Shown one piece after another: positions 1-5,544 of a DNA stretch of 5,544 bases; position 1 is the stretch's first letter, and each line of letters opens with the position of its first letter. Below the pieces are notes generated by a model. It saw nothing but the letters and a program-made list of their open reading frames with translations. It made no database searches and was not told the origin of the DNA. Made by a program: the position numbers and the translations under genes. This DNA is from an uncultured Treponema sp. Its GTDB lineage: Bacteria; Spirochaetota; Spirochaetia; Treponematales; Treponemataceae. Location of the stretch: the NCBI GenBank assembly GCA_905372345.1, contig CAJPPE010000127.1, positions 1 through 5,544 on the forward strand, in the 5' to 3' direction.

Positions 1-1
1 T

Positions 2-73
2 AGAAACACCGATTTAACACCCTACTTCGGAAATCTGGAAAAAAAAGATTTTATCGGAATGTTTTTTAAGTAA
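2..73 (+). CDS. 3' end of an unrecognised plus-strand gene (partial)
   Basis: Reading from base 2, the frame is open for 23 codons and stops at TAA (71-73). The translated tail ends in DFIGMFFK and includes TPYFGNLEKK, which looks like ordinary protein sequence. The gene's start and most of its body lie left of the window, so no function can be given. Support for a real gene end comes from context: a strong hairpin followed by eight T residues on this strand begins 17 nt after the stop, exactly where a terminator would be expected. The gene converges on the dpp operon. An open stretch this short could also arise by chance, so confidence is moderate. Confidence 0.55.
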   Translation, partial: RNTDLTPYFGNLEKKDFIGMFFK

Positions 74-85
74 AAACTTTCAAGT

Positions 86-120
86 AAAAAAGCACCGGTT
101 TTTAATCGGTGCTTTTTTTT
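86..120. terminator. Bidirectional rho-independent terminator between convergent genes
   Basis: A perfect 7-bp stem (AGCACCG at 91-97 with CGGTGCT at 107-113) can extend inward through one G-T and two A-T pairs around a TTT loop. It is flanked by A residues at 86-91 and T residues at 113-120. Read on the plus strand it is a GC-rich stem followed by a T-run, serving the gene ending at 73. Read on the minus strand the A-run becomes a U-run, serving dppF, which stops at 128 only a few bases before the stem. The two stop codons are 54 nt apart and share this one structure. Confidence 0.9.
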
Positions 121-127
121 AATCAAT

Positions 128-1078
128 TTATTTTAAATGGCATGCGACAAAATGACCGTTTCCTCGATCTTCAAGGTCGGGACGAGTTTCGGTACAGATG
201 GGCATCTTGTGGGCACATCTTCCGCAAAATACGCAGCCTTTTGGCGGATCAATCGGGCTTGGAACATCTCCGGGGAGAATTATTCTTTCCCTTTTTAGCC
301 CGTATTTCGGAATAGGAATTGCCGAAAGCAGCGCCTTTGTATAAGGATGAATAGGATTTGAAAATATCGATTTATAATCGGTTATTTCGACTATTTTTCC
401 CAAATACATAACGGCAATCCTGTCGCTTATGTGTTTAACTACACTTAAATTGTGGGATATAAACAAATAAGTTAGTCCCAATTCTTTTTGAAGCTCAGCT
501 AAAAGGTTCAAAATTTGAGCCTGAATACTTACATCTAAGGCAGAAACAGGCTCGTCCATAACGATGAATTTAGGCTTTAAAGAAAGAGCTCGGGCAATAC
601 CGATACGCTGTCTTCTTCCTCCGTCCAATTCATGAGGATAGGAATCCTCAAGCCTTTCTTCCAATCCTACAATATTCATAACTTCTTTTACCCTTTTTTG
701 TACCTCAGCCTTTGTTTTATAGGCCTTGTTTACATAAAGGTAGTCTGCAATGAGCTCAAAGGTACTTAAGCGAGGGTTTAAAGAAGAATAAGGGTCTTGA
801 AAAACAATCTGCATATCCTGCCTCATAGTCCTCTTATCCTTACGGCTCTTATAGTCAAGAGTATTGTTGCCTTCAAATATTACCTCTCCTGAGGTAGGCT
901 CATGCAATCGTAAGATTGCCCTGCCCGCCGTAGATTTTCCGCAGCCTGACTCGCCTACGAGGCCTAAGGTTTCTCCCTTGTTTATACTGAAACTTATATC
1001 GTCTACAGCATGAAGGAGGCCTTTTTTTGTGGTAAAATATTTTTTTAAGTTTTTAACTTCAAGAATCGTACCGCTCAT
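128..1078 (-). CDS. dppF: Peptide ABC transporter ATP-binding protein DppF/OppF
   Basis: This is the second ATPase (316 aa) of the importer; at the cytoplasmic face of the inner membrane it pairs with DppD to power peptide uptake. Visible motifs are Walker A GESGCGKST (residues 42-50), Q-loop Gln94 in VFQDP, Walker B FIVMDEP (171-177), D-loop near Ala180-Leu-Asp182 and switch His209 (ISHN). The signature motif is unusual: ELDGGRRQR (150-158) instead of the usual LSGGQ-type. A C-terminal oligopeptide-transporter domain follows, with cysteines 282, 285, 288, 295 and 313. The ATG overlaps the dppD stop by 4 nt (ATGA), and a near-perfect Shine-Dalgarno lies just upstream inside dppD, which fixes this start. 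It is the last gene of the operon; a terminator follows directly. Length is normal for the family. The family call is firm; Dpp versus Opp is not. Confidence 0.95.
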   Translation of the reverse strand: MSGTILEVKNLKKYFTTKKGLLHAVDDISFSINKGETLGLVGESGCGKSTAGRAILRLHEPTSGEVIFEGNNTLDYKSRKDKRTMRQDMQIVFQDPYSSLNPRLSTFELIADYLYVNKAYKTKAEVQKRVKEVMNIVGLEERLEDSYPHELDGGRRQRIGIARALSLKPKFIVMDEPVSALDVSIQAQILNLLAELQKELGLTYLFISHNLSVVKHISDRIAVMYLGKIVEITDYKSIFSNPIHPYTKALLSAIPIPKYGLKRERIILPGDVPSPIDPPKGCVFCGRCAHKMPICTETRPDLEDRGNGHFVACHLK

Positions 1079-2049
1079 TTTTCACCCCCTTTGTCAAATA
1101 AAAAGCATGAAACACAATGGGAATCATCCAAATCGATCATATTGGGAACTTCACATTTACATCTTTCGGTTGCAAACTCGCATCTGGGATGAAATTTACA
1201 GCCCGTAGGAAGGTCGACAGGATTGGGAGGAGCACCCTTGATAACATGTAAGCTTTCTTCATCTGCATCCAGTGTCGGAATTGAAGCAAACAAGCCCTTT
1301 GTATAAGGATGTTTCGGATCGGTGTAAAGTTTTTCAACGGTACCGTATTCGATAACCGAACCTGCATACATAATTGCAACATGGTCGCAGATTTCGGCAA
1401 CAATTCCCAAATCATGGGTTATCATAATCATCGAGGTATTGTACTTGTTTTGAAGCTCAATCATAAGTTCCAAAACCTGAGCTTGAATTGTAACGTCCAA
1501 AGCCGTTGTAGGCTCATCTGCTATGATTAACATAGGATTGCAGGCAAGAGCCATGGCTATTACAACCCTCTGCTTCATTCCGCCTGAAAATTGGTGAGGG
1601 TAATCGTTAACTCTTTCCCGCTTAATTCCTACAGTTTCAAGCATTTGAACGGTTTTTTCTTTTAGTTCTTCTTTTTTTAAGTTTTGATGAAGAGCTAAAA
1701 CTTCGCCAATCTGCTCGCCTACAGTCATAACAGGGTTTAAAGAAGTCATCGGATCCTGAAATATCATCGAAATTTTGTTTCCGCGTATTTCCTGCATTTC
1801 TTTTTCGGTTTTGCTTAAGATATCTTCTCCATCAAAAGAAATTTTACCGCTGACTATTTTTCCCGGAGGGTTAGGTACAAGCCGCATAATTCCGAGAGCC
1901 GTAGTAGTTTTTCCGGCACCGGTTTCACCTACGAAGCCTAGAGTTTCACCTTTTCCCAGTTTTAAGTTTAAATTGTTTACGGCTTTTGTTTCCCCTGCTT
2001 CGGTTATATAGTAAATACTTAAATCTTCAATGTTTAATAATTCTTCCAT
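1075..2049 (-). CDS. dppD: Peptide ABC transporter ATP-binding protein DppD/OppD
   Basis: This is the first ATPase (324 aa) of the importer, partner of DppF. All catalytic motifs look canonical: Walker [10 protein letters not shown] (41-49), Q-loop Gln98 in IFQDP, signature FSGGMKQR (154-161), Walker B MLIIADEP (173-180), D-loop Ala183-Leu-Asp185 and switch His212 (ITHD). The C-terminal oligopeptide-transporter domain carries the family motif GCKFHPRC with cysteines 284, 290, 297 and 315, plus extra cysteines 299 and 312. In relatives of this family the four conserved cysteines have been reported to hold an iron-sulfur cluster; binding here is inferred. The start sits 11 nt after dppC, and an AAGGA Shine-Dalgarno begins within the dppC stop codon. 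The 3' end overlaps dppF by 4 nt. With an intact signature, DppD should complete the ATP site built on the Walker A of DppF. Confidence 0.96.
   Translation of the reverse strand: MEELLNIEDLSIYYITEAGETKAVNNLNLKLGKGETLGFVGETGAGKTTTALGIMRLVPNPPGKIVSGKISFDGEDILSKTEKEMQEIRGNKISMIFQDPMTSLNPVMTVGEQIGEVLALHQNLKKEELKEKTVQMLETVGIKRERVNDYPHQFSGGMKQRVVIAMALACNPMLIIADEPTTALDVTIQAQVLELMIELQNKYNTSMIMITHDLGIVAEICDHVAIMYAGSVIEYGTVEKLYTDPKHPYTKGLFASIPTLDADEESLHVIKGAPPNPVDLPTGCKFHPRCEFATERCKCEVPNMIDLDDSHCVSCFLFDKGGEK
1082..1092 (-). promoter_or_regulatory. Ribosome binding site of dppF inside dppD
   Basis: On the minus strand these bases read AAAGGGGGTGA, one mismatch from the full complement of the 16S rRNA 3' end (AAAGGAGGTGA). 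The core lies 6 nt before the dppF ATG. It is entirely within the last codons of dppD, so ribosomes finishing dppD pass directly over it; this supports both the dppF start and coupled synthesis of the two ATPases. Confidence 0.8.
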
Positions 2050-2057
2050 AAAAGCCG

Positions 2058-2063
2058 TCCTTA
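2058..2063 (-). promoter_or_regulatory. Ribosome binding site of dppD overlapping the dppC stop
   Basis: The minus strand reads TAAGGA: the TAA is the dppC stop codon, and its last two bases form part of the AAGGA Shine-Dalgarno for dppD, 8 nt before the ATG. This arrangement places terminating ribosomes at the next initiation site. Confidence 0.65.
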
Positions 2064-2933
2064 TCGTTTTAGTTTTGGATCAAGAGCATCGCGTAAACCG
2101 TCACCCAAAACGTTTAGGGCAAAGATTGTAATAACGATGGCGAGCCCAGGGAACAATGTTAGATGAGAATAGCTTCTTATATAAGCTCTTCCGCCTGAAA
2201 GCATAGCCCCCCATTCGGGAGTCGGAGGTTCAAGGCCTAAACCTATAAAACTCAAACCGGCAGCATTTAATATTGCATAGGCAACGCCCAATGTTGCTTG
2301 AACAATTATGGGAGCCATACAGTTGGGAATTATGTGTTTAAAGATAATTCTAAAATCGGAAGAGCCCCCAGCCCTAGCCGCTTCGATAAATTCCATATCT
2401 ACTATGGACATAACAGCCGAACGGACTATTCTGGCATATCCGGGAATTGCAGAAATACCTACCGCAATCATAAGATTCCCAAGCCCCGGGCCTAAAGAAG
2501 CAACTATAGCTATTGCAAGCAATATATTCGGAATAGCTTGAAGAACATCAATAAAACGCATTAATATTGTGTCAACCTTACCGCCGAAATAACCTGTAAC
2601 AGCGCCTATAAAAGCACCTATGACCAAGGCTATTCCTACAGAAATAAAACCTACTTTAAGAGAAATTCTCGCACCGTAAATGACCCTGCTAAGAATATCT
2701 CTTCCGAATTCATCTTGTCCGAAAGGATGCTGCAATGATGGCGGAGCAAACTGACTGCTTAAATCGGTTTCCGAAAATCCGTATGGAGCTATAAAATCTG
2801 CAAAAACTGCAGCGATTGAAAGTGCAATTATTATACAGAGACCAACCATAGCCAGTTTATTTTTTTTCATTCTATGAAAAATTCCGGCAAAACCATGAGG
2901 TGTTCTTTTCTTTAATTTTTTTATATTTTCCAT
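2061..2933 (-). CDS. dppC: Peptide ABC transporter permease DppC/OppC
   Basis: This is the second inner-membrane permease subunit (290 aa), forming the channel with DppB. It has a basic N-terminus (residues 5-25) followed by a first membrane helix at about 27-47. Then comes the family block HPFGQDEFGRD (69-79), and further hydrophobic segments near 94-116, 124-147, 151-170, 208-230 and 259-279. The cytoplasmic EAA loop, which docks onto the ATPases, is clear: EAARAGG at 184-190 with His200 and Pro203. The PPTPEWG segment (236-242) and the GDGLRDALDP tail are typical of DppC/OppC. It starts 11 nt after dppB, with a strong AGGAGGA Shine-Dalgarno overlapping the dppB stop. Length and motifs are normal and no damage is seen. 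Confidence 0.96.
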   Translation of the reverse strand: MENIKKLKKRTPHGFAGIFHRMKKNKLAMVGLCIIIALSIAAVFADFIAPYGFSETDLSSQFAPPSLQHPFGQDEFGRDILSRVIYGARISLKVGFISVGIALVIGAFIGAVTGYFGGKVDTILMRFIDVLQAIPNILLAIAIVASLGPGLGNLMIAVGISAIPGYARIVRSAVMSIVDMEFIEAARAGGSSDFRIIFKHIIPNCMAPIIVQATLGVAYAILNAAGLSFIGLGLEPPTPEWGAMLSGGRAYIRSYSHLTLFPGLAIVITIFALNVLGDGLRDALDPKLKR

Positions 2934-2939
2934 TTATAT

Positions 2940-2946
2940 TCCTCCT
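2940..2946 (-). promoter_or_regulatory. Ribosome binding site of dppC overlapping the dppB stop
   Basis: The minus strand reads TAGGAGGA. The TAG is the dppB stop codon and the AGGAGGA portion is a strong Shine-Dalgarno ending 6 nt before the dppC ATG. Merging of stop and binding site suggests translational coupling of the two permease subunits, which are needed in equal amounts. Confidence 0.75.
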
Positions 2947-3874
2947 ATGTATATTGTGTTTTAAGCCGAGGATCAACATAGGTATAAAGTATATCAACGA
3001 CTAAATTAACTACTGCAAATGCTACAGCAACAAATAAAACACAGCCTAAAACTACAGGAGCGTCTCTTAATTTAATGGAGTCAATCATAAGGCGTCCTAT
3101 TCCGGGAATGGAAAATATAATTTCAGTCATAACGGCACCGCCCATGAGTTGTCCAAATTGGATACCTACCACAGTAATTACAGGTATCAAAGAATTTCCA
3201 AGGGCATGTTTAAAAACAACAATTTTTTCTTTTTGTCCCTTAGCCCTAGCCGTCCTGATATAATCTTGACGGATTGTTTCAAGCATACTTGAGCGGGTCA
3301 TTCTGGTTAAAACAGCAACTGATTGAGCTCCTAAAGCAAGAGCAGGCAGTATGATATGTTTAAAACTTGAAAATCCTGATGAAGGCAGCCAAGCCAGTTT
3401 AACTGAAAATAATAAAATCATCAATAATCCAAGCCAAAATACCGGCATTGATAGTCCTATTAGGGCAAATACCATTGTGATATGATCAAAAACAGAATAT
3501 TGTTTAATTGCAGAAACTATTCCGAGAGGGATTCCAAAAATAATTGAAACAAGAGTTGCTGCTATTGCCAATTTTATTGTCGAACCTACTCGTGTACTTA
3601 TTTCAAGAACTACAGGTTGTTCTGTAATATAAGATTCCCCTAAACTGCCGTAAAAAATAAAATTTTTTAAATATCTTCCAAATTGGACAACAAAAGGATC
3701 ATCTAATCCCATTTTTTCTCTTAATTTTAGAACTTCTTCAAGAGGAGCGTTTGTTCCTAATTTATTTCTAGCCGGATCTCCCGGTGTAAAATACAACAAG
3801 GTAAACACAATAAGTGCAACTCCAAGCATAACCGGAATCAGTAGTAAAATTCTTCTTATTATGTATTTAAACAT
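2945..3874 (-). CDS. dppB: Peptide ABC transporter permease DppB/OppB
   Basis: This is the first inner-membrane permease subunit (309 aa) of the peptide channel. It begins with the classic MFKYIIRRI amphipathic start and a membrane helix at about 9-29, followed by the conserved FTPGDPA block (29-35). More hydrophobic segments lie near 100-122, 134-157, 174-192, 229-251 and 275-297. The EAA-like loop for ATPase contact is visible as RTARAKG (207-213) with His223 and Pro231, and the end has the family motif YVDPRLK (299-305). The start is fixed by GGAGG (3879-3883), 4 nt before the ATG. It is separated from dppA by 125 nt containing a strong stem-loop, so its expression relative to dppA is likely set there. 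Dpp versus Opp is not resolved. Confidence 0.96.
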   Translation of the reverse strand: MFKYIIRRILLLIPVMLGVALIVFTLLYFTPGDPARNKLGTNAPLEEVLKLREKMGLDDPFVVQFGRYLKNFIFYGSLGESYITEQPVVLEISTRVGSTIKLAIAATLVSIIFGIPLGIVSAIKQYSVFDHITMVFALIGLSMPVFWLGLLMILLFSVKLAWLPSSGFSSFKHIILPALALGAQSVAVLTRMTRSSMLETIRQDYIRTARAKGQKEKIVVFKHALGNSLIPVITVVGIQFGQLMGGAVMTEIIFSIPGIGRLMIDSIKLRDAPVVLGCVLFVAVAFAVVNLVVDILYTYVDPRLKTQYT

Positions 3875-3898
3875 AATACCTCCATATATTGAAAATAA

Positions 3899-3947
3899 GG
3901 CAGGTTTTCATGATATTATAATTATCAAATACCTATGAAAACCTGCC
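3899..3947 (-). promoter_or_regulatory. Intercistronic stem-loop between dppA and dppB (attenuator or mRNA stabiliser)
   Basis: A perfect 13-bp inverted repeat, GGCAGGTTTTCAT (3899-3911) with ATGAAAACCTGCC (3935-3947), encloses a 23-nt AT-rich loop. In the minus-strand transcript the stem begins 52 nt after the dppA stop and is followed by UUAUUUUC, an imperfect U-tract, and then by the dppB Shine-Dalgarno. The broken U-tract suggests partial termination with read-through, or a barrier protecting dppA mRNA from 3' exonucleases. Either would give more binding protein than membrane components. The structure is seen directly; the role is inferred from importer operons such as malE-malF. Confidence 0.7.
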
Positions 3948-3999
3948 CGGCACATTATTTCAACATTATGCCATAAACTTAAAAAGAAATCTAATTTTA

Positions 4000-5535
4000 T
4001 TATTTACCTTCAGGTTTAACAGTATGCAAGAAATGATAGCCGTACGGTGATAATCTCAAACCGGTAATATGCTTTCGTATACCTACAGCATCTTCTCCGT
4101 TATACTGGAAAACAGCAGGCGTAAACTCCATCATTTTTTCCTGTATTTCGGTATATACTGCAGCTCTTTCAGGACTATCAAGCATTCTTCTACCCTTTAA
4201 AATAAGAGCATCCAATTCAGGATTATTGCACCATGTATAGTTGGCTCCTCCTCCTATTGCAGAAGAATGGAAACAAGGATAGAAGACCATATCGGGATCA
4301 GAAGCATCCGGTGTCCATCCGATTTCAAATATTTCATGTTCACCCTTGCTGAGCATTTCAAGATATTTGCTCCATTCAAGAACTTCAATAGATAAATCAA
4401 TACCAACTTCTTTGAGCTGCTCTTTCATGATAACAGCCATATCTATACGCTCTTTTCTTTCATTTGTAGAAAGGCGTAATTTAAGACCTTTTTCATATCC
4501 TGCTTCTTTGAGTAATCTTTTAGCTTTTTCAACATCTCGAGGTATAGGCTTTAACTTGCTTGCAATTGAATATCTAATTGTAGTTGCAGCAGGACCGGTT
4601 GCTGTTCTTCCCAAGCCCTTCCATACGGCTTGTACAATTTGATCCGTATCAATAGCACAAGCAATAGCTTGCCGTAAAAGAACGTTATCAAGAGGGGCTT
4701 TACCGCAATTCATACCCATATATTGGGTCATATAATTATAACTTCTAATTAAAGCTATATCGTTATTTCCGGTAAATCTGTCCAAATCATTGGGAGAAAC
4801 ATCATATACGATATCAGCTCCGCCCGATTCAAGCTCGATAATTCTGTTTGTAGGTTCAGGGATAATTCTAAATTCAAGGTATTTATAATATGGTTTATTA
4901 CCCTGATATTCTTCGTACCTTTCAAATTTAACTTTGTCGGATTTTGTGTGGCTTACAAATTTATAAGGGCCTGTTCCAATCGGACTATTCTTATATTTAT
5001 CGCCTGCGGCTTCTACAGCTTGTTTGTTTAATATATGACCGCCTGTATGGCACAAAGCTGTTACTATACCTGCATAGGGATTTTTCATTGAGAATTGAAC
5101 TGTATATTTATCTACAGCCTTAATGCTGTCGGCATCAATATCCGAAAAGATGTGTGCAACGTTTGGTGCAACAACAGCTCTCTTATAACTGAAAACAACA
5201 TCTTCAGCAGTCAATTCTTCACCATTATGAAATTTAACACCTTTTCTTAAATGGAATGTGTAATTCATTCCGTCATCCGAAATATCCCACTTTTCAGCTA
5301 ACATCGGCATAACCATACCATCAGGTGATAAATAGACAAGTCCTTCATACATTTGCTTCATAGCATTTGAAGAATAAACATCATTTTGAGCTACGGGATC
5401 CATGCTGATTATATCACTTGACATAGCAACAATCAGAGTCTGTGATCTAAGATCATTAGCTTCACCGCCTCCGCAAGAAATGATGAATGATGAAAGCACC
5501 ACCATCAAAATAAAAATACCAAAAACCTTTTTCAT
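4000..5535 (-). CDS. dppA: Peptide-binding lipoprotein of ABC transporter, family 5 (DppA/OppA)
   Basis: This is the extracytoplasmic peptide receptor (511 aa) of the importer. The N-terminus is a lipoprotein signal: KK, a hydrophobic core, then FIIS followed by Cys21, with a GGG linker after it, so the mature protein should be lipid-anchored. Family 5 binding-protein features appear in order: YTFHLRKGVKFHNGEELTA (92-110) with EDVVFSYKR after it; PIGTGPYKF (185-193); LRQAIACAID (287-296); and GWTPDASDPD (406-415) followed by NYTWCNNPELDALI (432-445). By alignment with E. coli OppA and DppA, Asp410 is the likely ligand for the peptide alpha-amine (inference). The DxxDPD pattern looks closer to DppA than to OppA. 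The ATG follows a GGTG remnant of a Shine-Dalgarno at the window edge. Promoter and any upstream gene lie outside. Treponema denticola OppA is known to bind host plasminogen and fibronectin; whether this protein does is unknown. Confidence 0.95.
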   Translation of the reverse strand: MKKVFGIFILMVVLSSFIISCGGGEANDLRSQTLIVAMSSDIISMDPVAQNDVYSSNAMKQMYEGLVYLSPDGMVMPMLAEKWDISDDGMNYTFHLRKGVKFHNGEELTAEDVVFSYKRAVVAPNVAHIFSDIDADSIKAVDKYTVQFSMKNPYAGIVTALCHTGGHILNKQAVEAAGDKYKNSPIGTGPYKFVSHTKSDKVKFERYEEYQGNKPYYKYLEFRIIPEPTNRIIELESGGADIVYDVSPNDLDRFTGNNDIALIRSYNYMTQYMGMNCGKAPLDNVLLRQAIACAIDTDQIVQAVWKGLGRTATGPAATTIRYSIASKLKPIPRDVEKAKRLLKEAGYEKGLKLRLSTNERKERIDMAVIMKEQLKEVGIDLSIEVLEWSKYLEMLSKGEHEIFEIGWTPDASDPDMVFYPCFHSSAIGGGANYTWCNNPELDALILKGRRMLDSPERAAVYTEIQEKMMEFTPAVFQYNGEDAVGIRKHITGLRLSPYGYHFLHTVKPEGK

Positions 5536-5544
5536 TAATACACC

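Noticed and set aside
109..315. 68-aa plus-strand open frame
   Set aside because: It lies antisense to the well-supported dppF and starts inside the terminator; composition is not protein-like and no ribosome binding site is seen.
334..349. 16-nt direct repeat CCTTTGTATAAGGATG, also at 1296-1311
   Set aside because: It encodes the shared HPYTK segment in the paralogous ATPases DppF and DppD; conserved protein sequence explains it. A similar shared stretch near 773-786 and 1732-1745 encodes their SLNP segment.
1022..1046. Two runs of seven A (minus strand) within the first 25 codons of dppF, considered as phase-variation tracts
   Set aside because: They simply encode Lys-Lys pairs, seven-base A-runs are common in AT-rich genomes, and the frame is intact; there is no evidence of length variation.
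1137..1415. 92-aa minus-strand open frame inside dppD
   Set aside because: It is an out-of-frame shadow of the dppD C-terminal half, which itself shows intact family motifs.
1775..2011. 78-aa plus-strand open frame and similar antisense frames at 1309-1530, 2298-2541, 3075-3263 and 4346-4642
   Set aside because: All are opposite strands of strongly conserved dpp genes and show no independent start signals or recognisable motifs.
3915..3922. TATAAT hexamers on both strands in the hairpin loop
   Set aside because: No matching -35 element at proper spacing was found on the minus strand, and such hexamers are frequent in AT-rich gaps.
3952..3969. ACATTAT direct repeat (3952-3958 and 3963-3969) in the dppA-dppB gap, considered as an operator
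   Set aside because: Only two short AT-rich copies are present, with no symmetry or match to a known regulator site.

Overview
The window comes from an AT-rich bacterium and carries a complete five-gene ABC importer for peptides. All five genes are on the minus strand, reading from the right edge to the left: dppA (peptide-binding lipoprotein), dppB and dppC (the two permeases), dppD and dppF (the two ATPases). The AT-rich codons, the lipoprotein-type binding protein (typical of spirochaetes and Gram-positives) and the overall protein style fit a Treponema-like spirochaete. This taxonomic guess is inference; a low-GC Firmicute cannot be excluded by reading alone. 'dpp' and 'opp' naming is interchangeable here, because substrate size (di- versus oligopeptide) cannot be fixed from sequence.

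Layout from left to right: (1) positions 2-73 hold the last codons of an unrecognised plus-strand gene. (2) Positions 86-120 form a rho-independent hairpin with A- and T-tracts on its two sides, so it can end transcription from both converging units. (3) dppF, dppD, dppC and dppB follow (128-3874, minus strand), packed with gaps of 11, 11 and -4 nt and with Shine-Dalgarno sequences merged into upstream stop codons or coding sequence, which suggests translational coupling. (4) A 125-nt intercistronic gap (3875-3999) contains a perfect 13-bp stem-loop between dppA and dppB. (5) dppA (4000-5535) runs to nine bases from the right edge, so the operon promoter lies outside the window.

How it works together: the lipid-anchored DppA captures peptides outside the inner membrane and delivers them to the DppB-DppC channel, and ATP hydrolysis by the DppD-DppF heterodimer drives import. 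The hairpin after dppA is well placed to make binding-protein mRNA more abundant than permease and ATPase mRNA, a known strategy in importer operons.

I see no unknown system, mobile element, CRISPR array, tRNA or rRNA. The points most worth a second look are the dppA-dppB hairpin, the altered ABC signature motif of DppF (Leu-Asp-Gly-Gly-Arg in place of Leu-Ser-Gly-Gly-Gln), and the cysteine-rich C-terminal tails of both ATPases.
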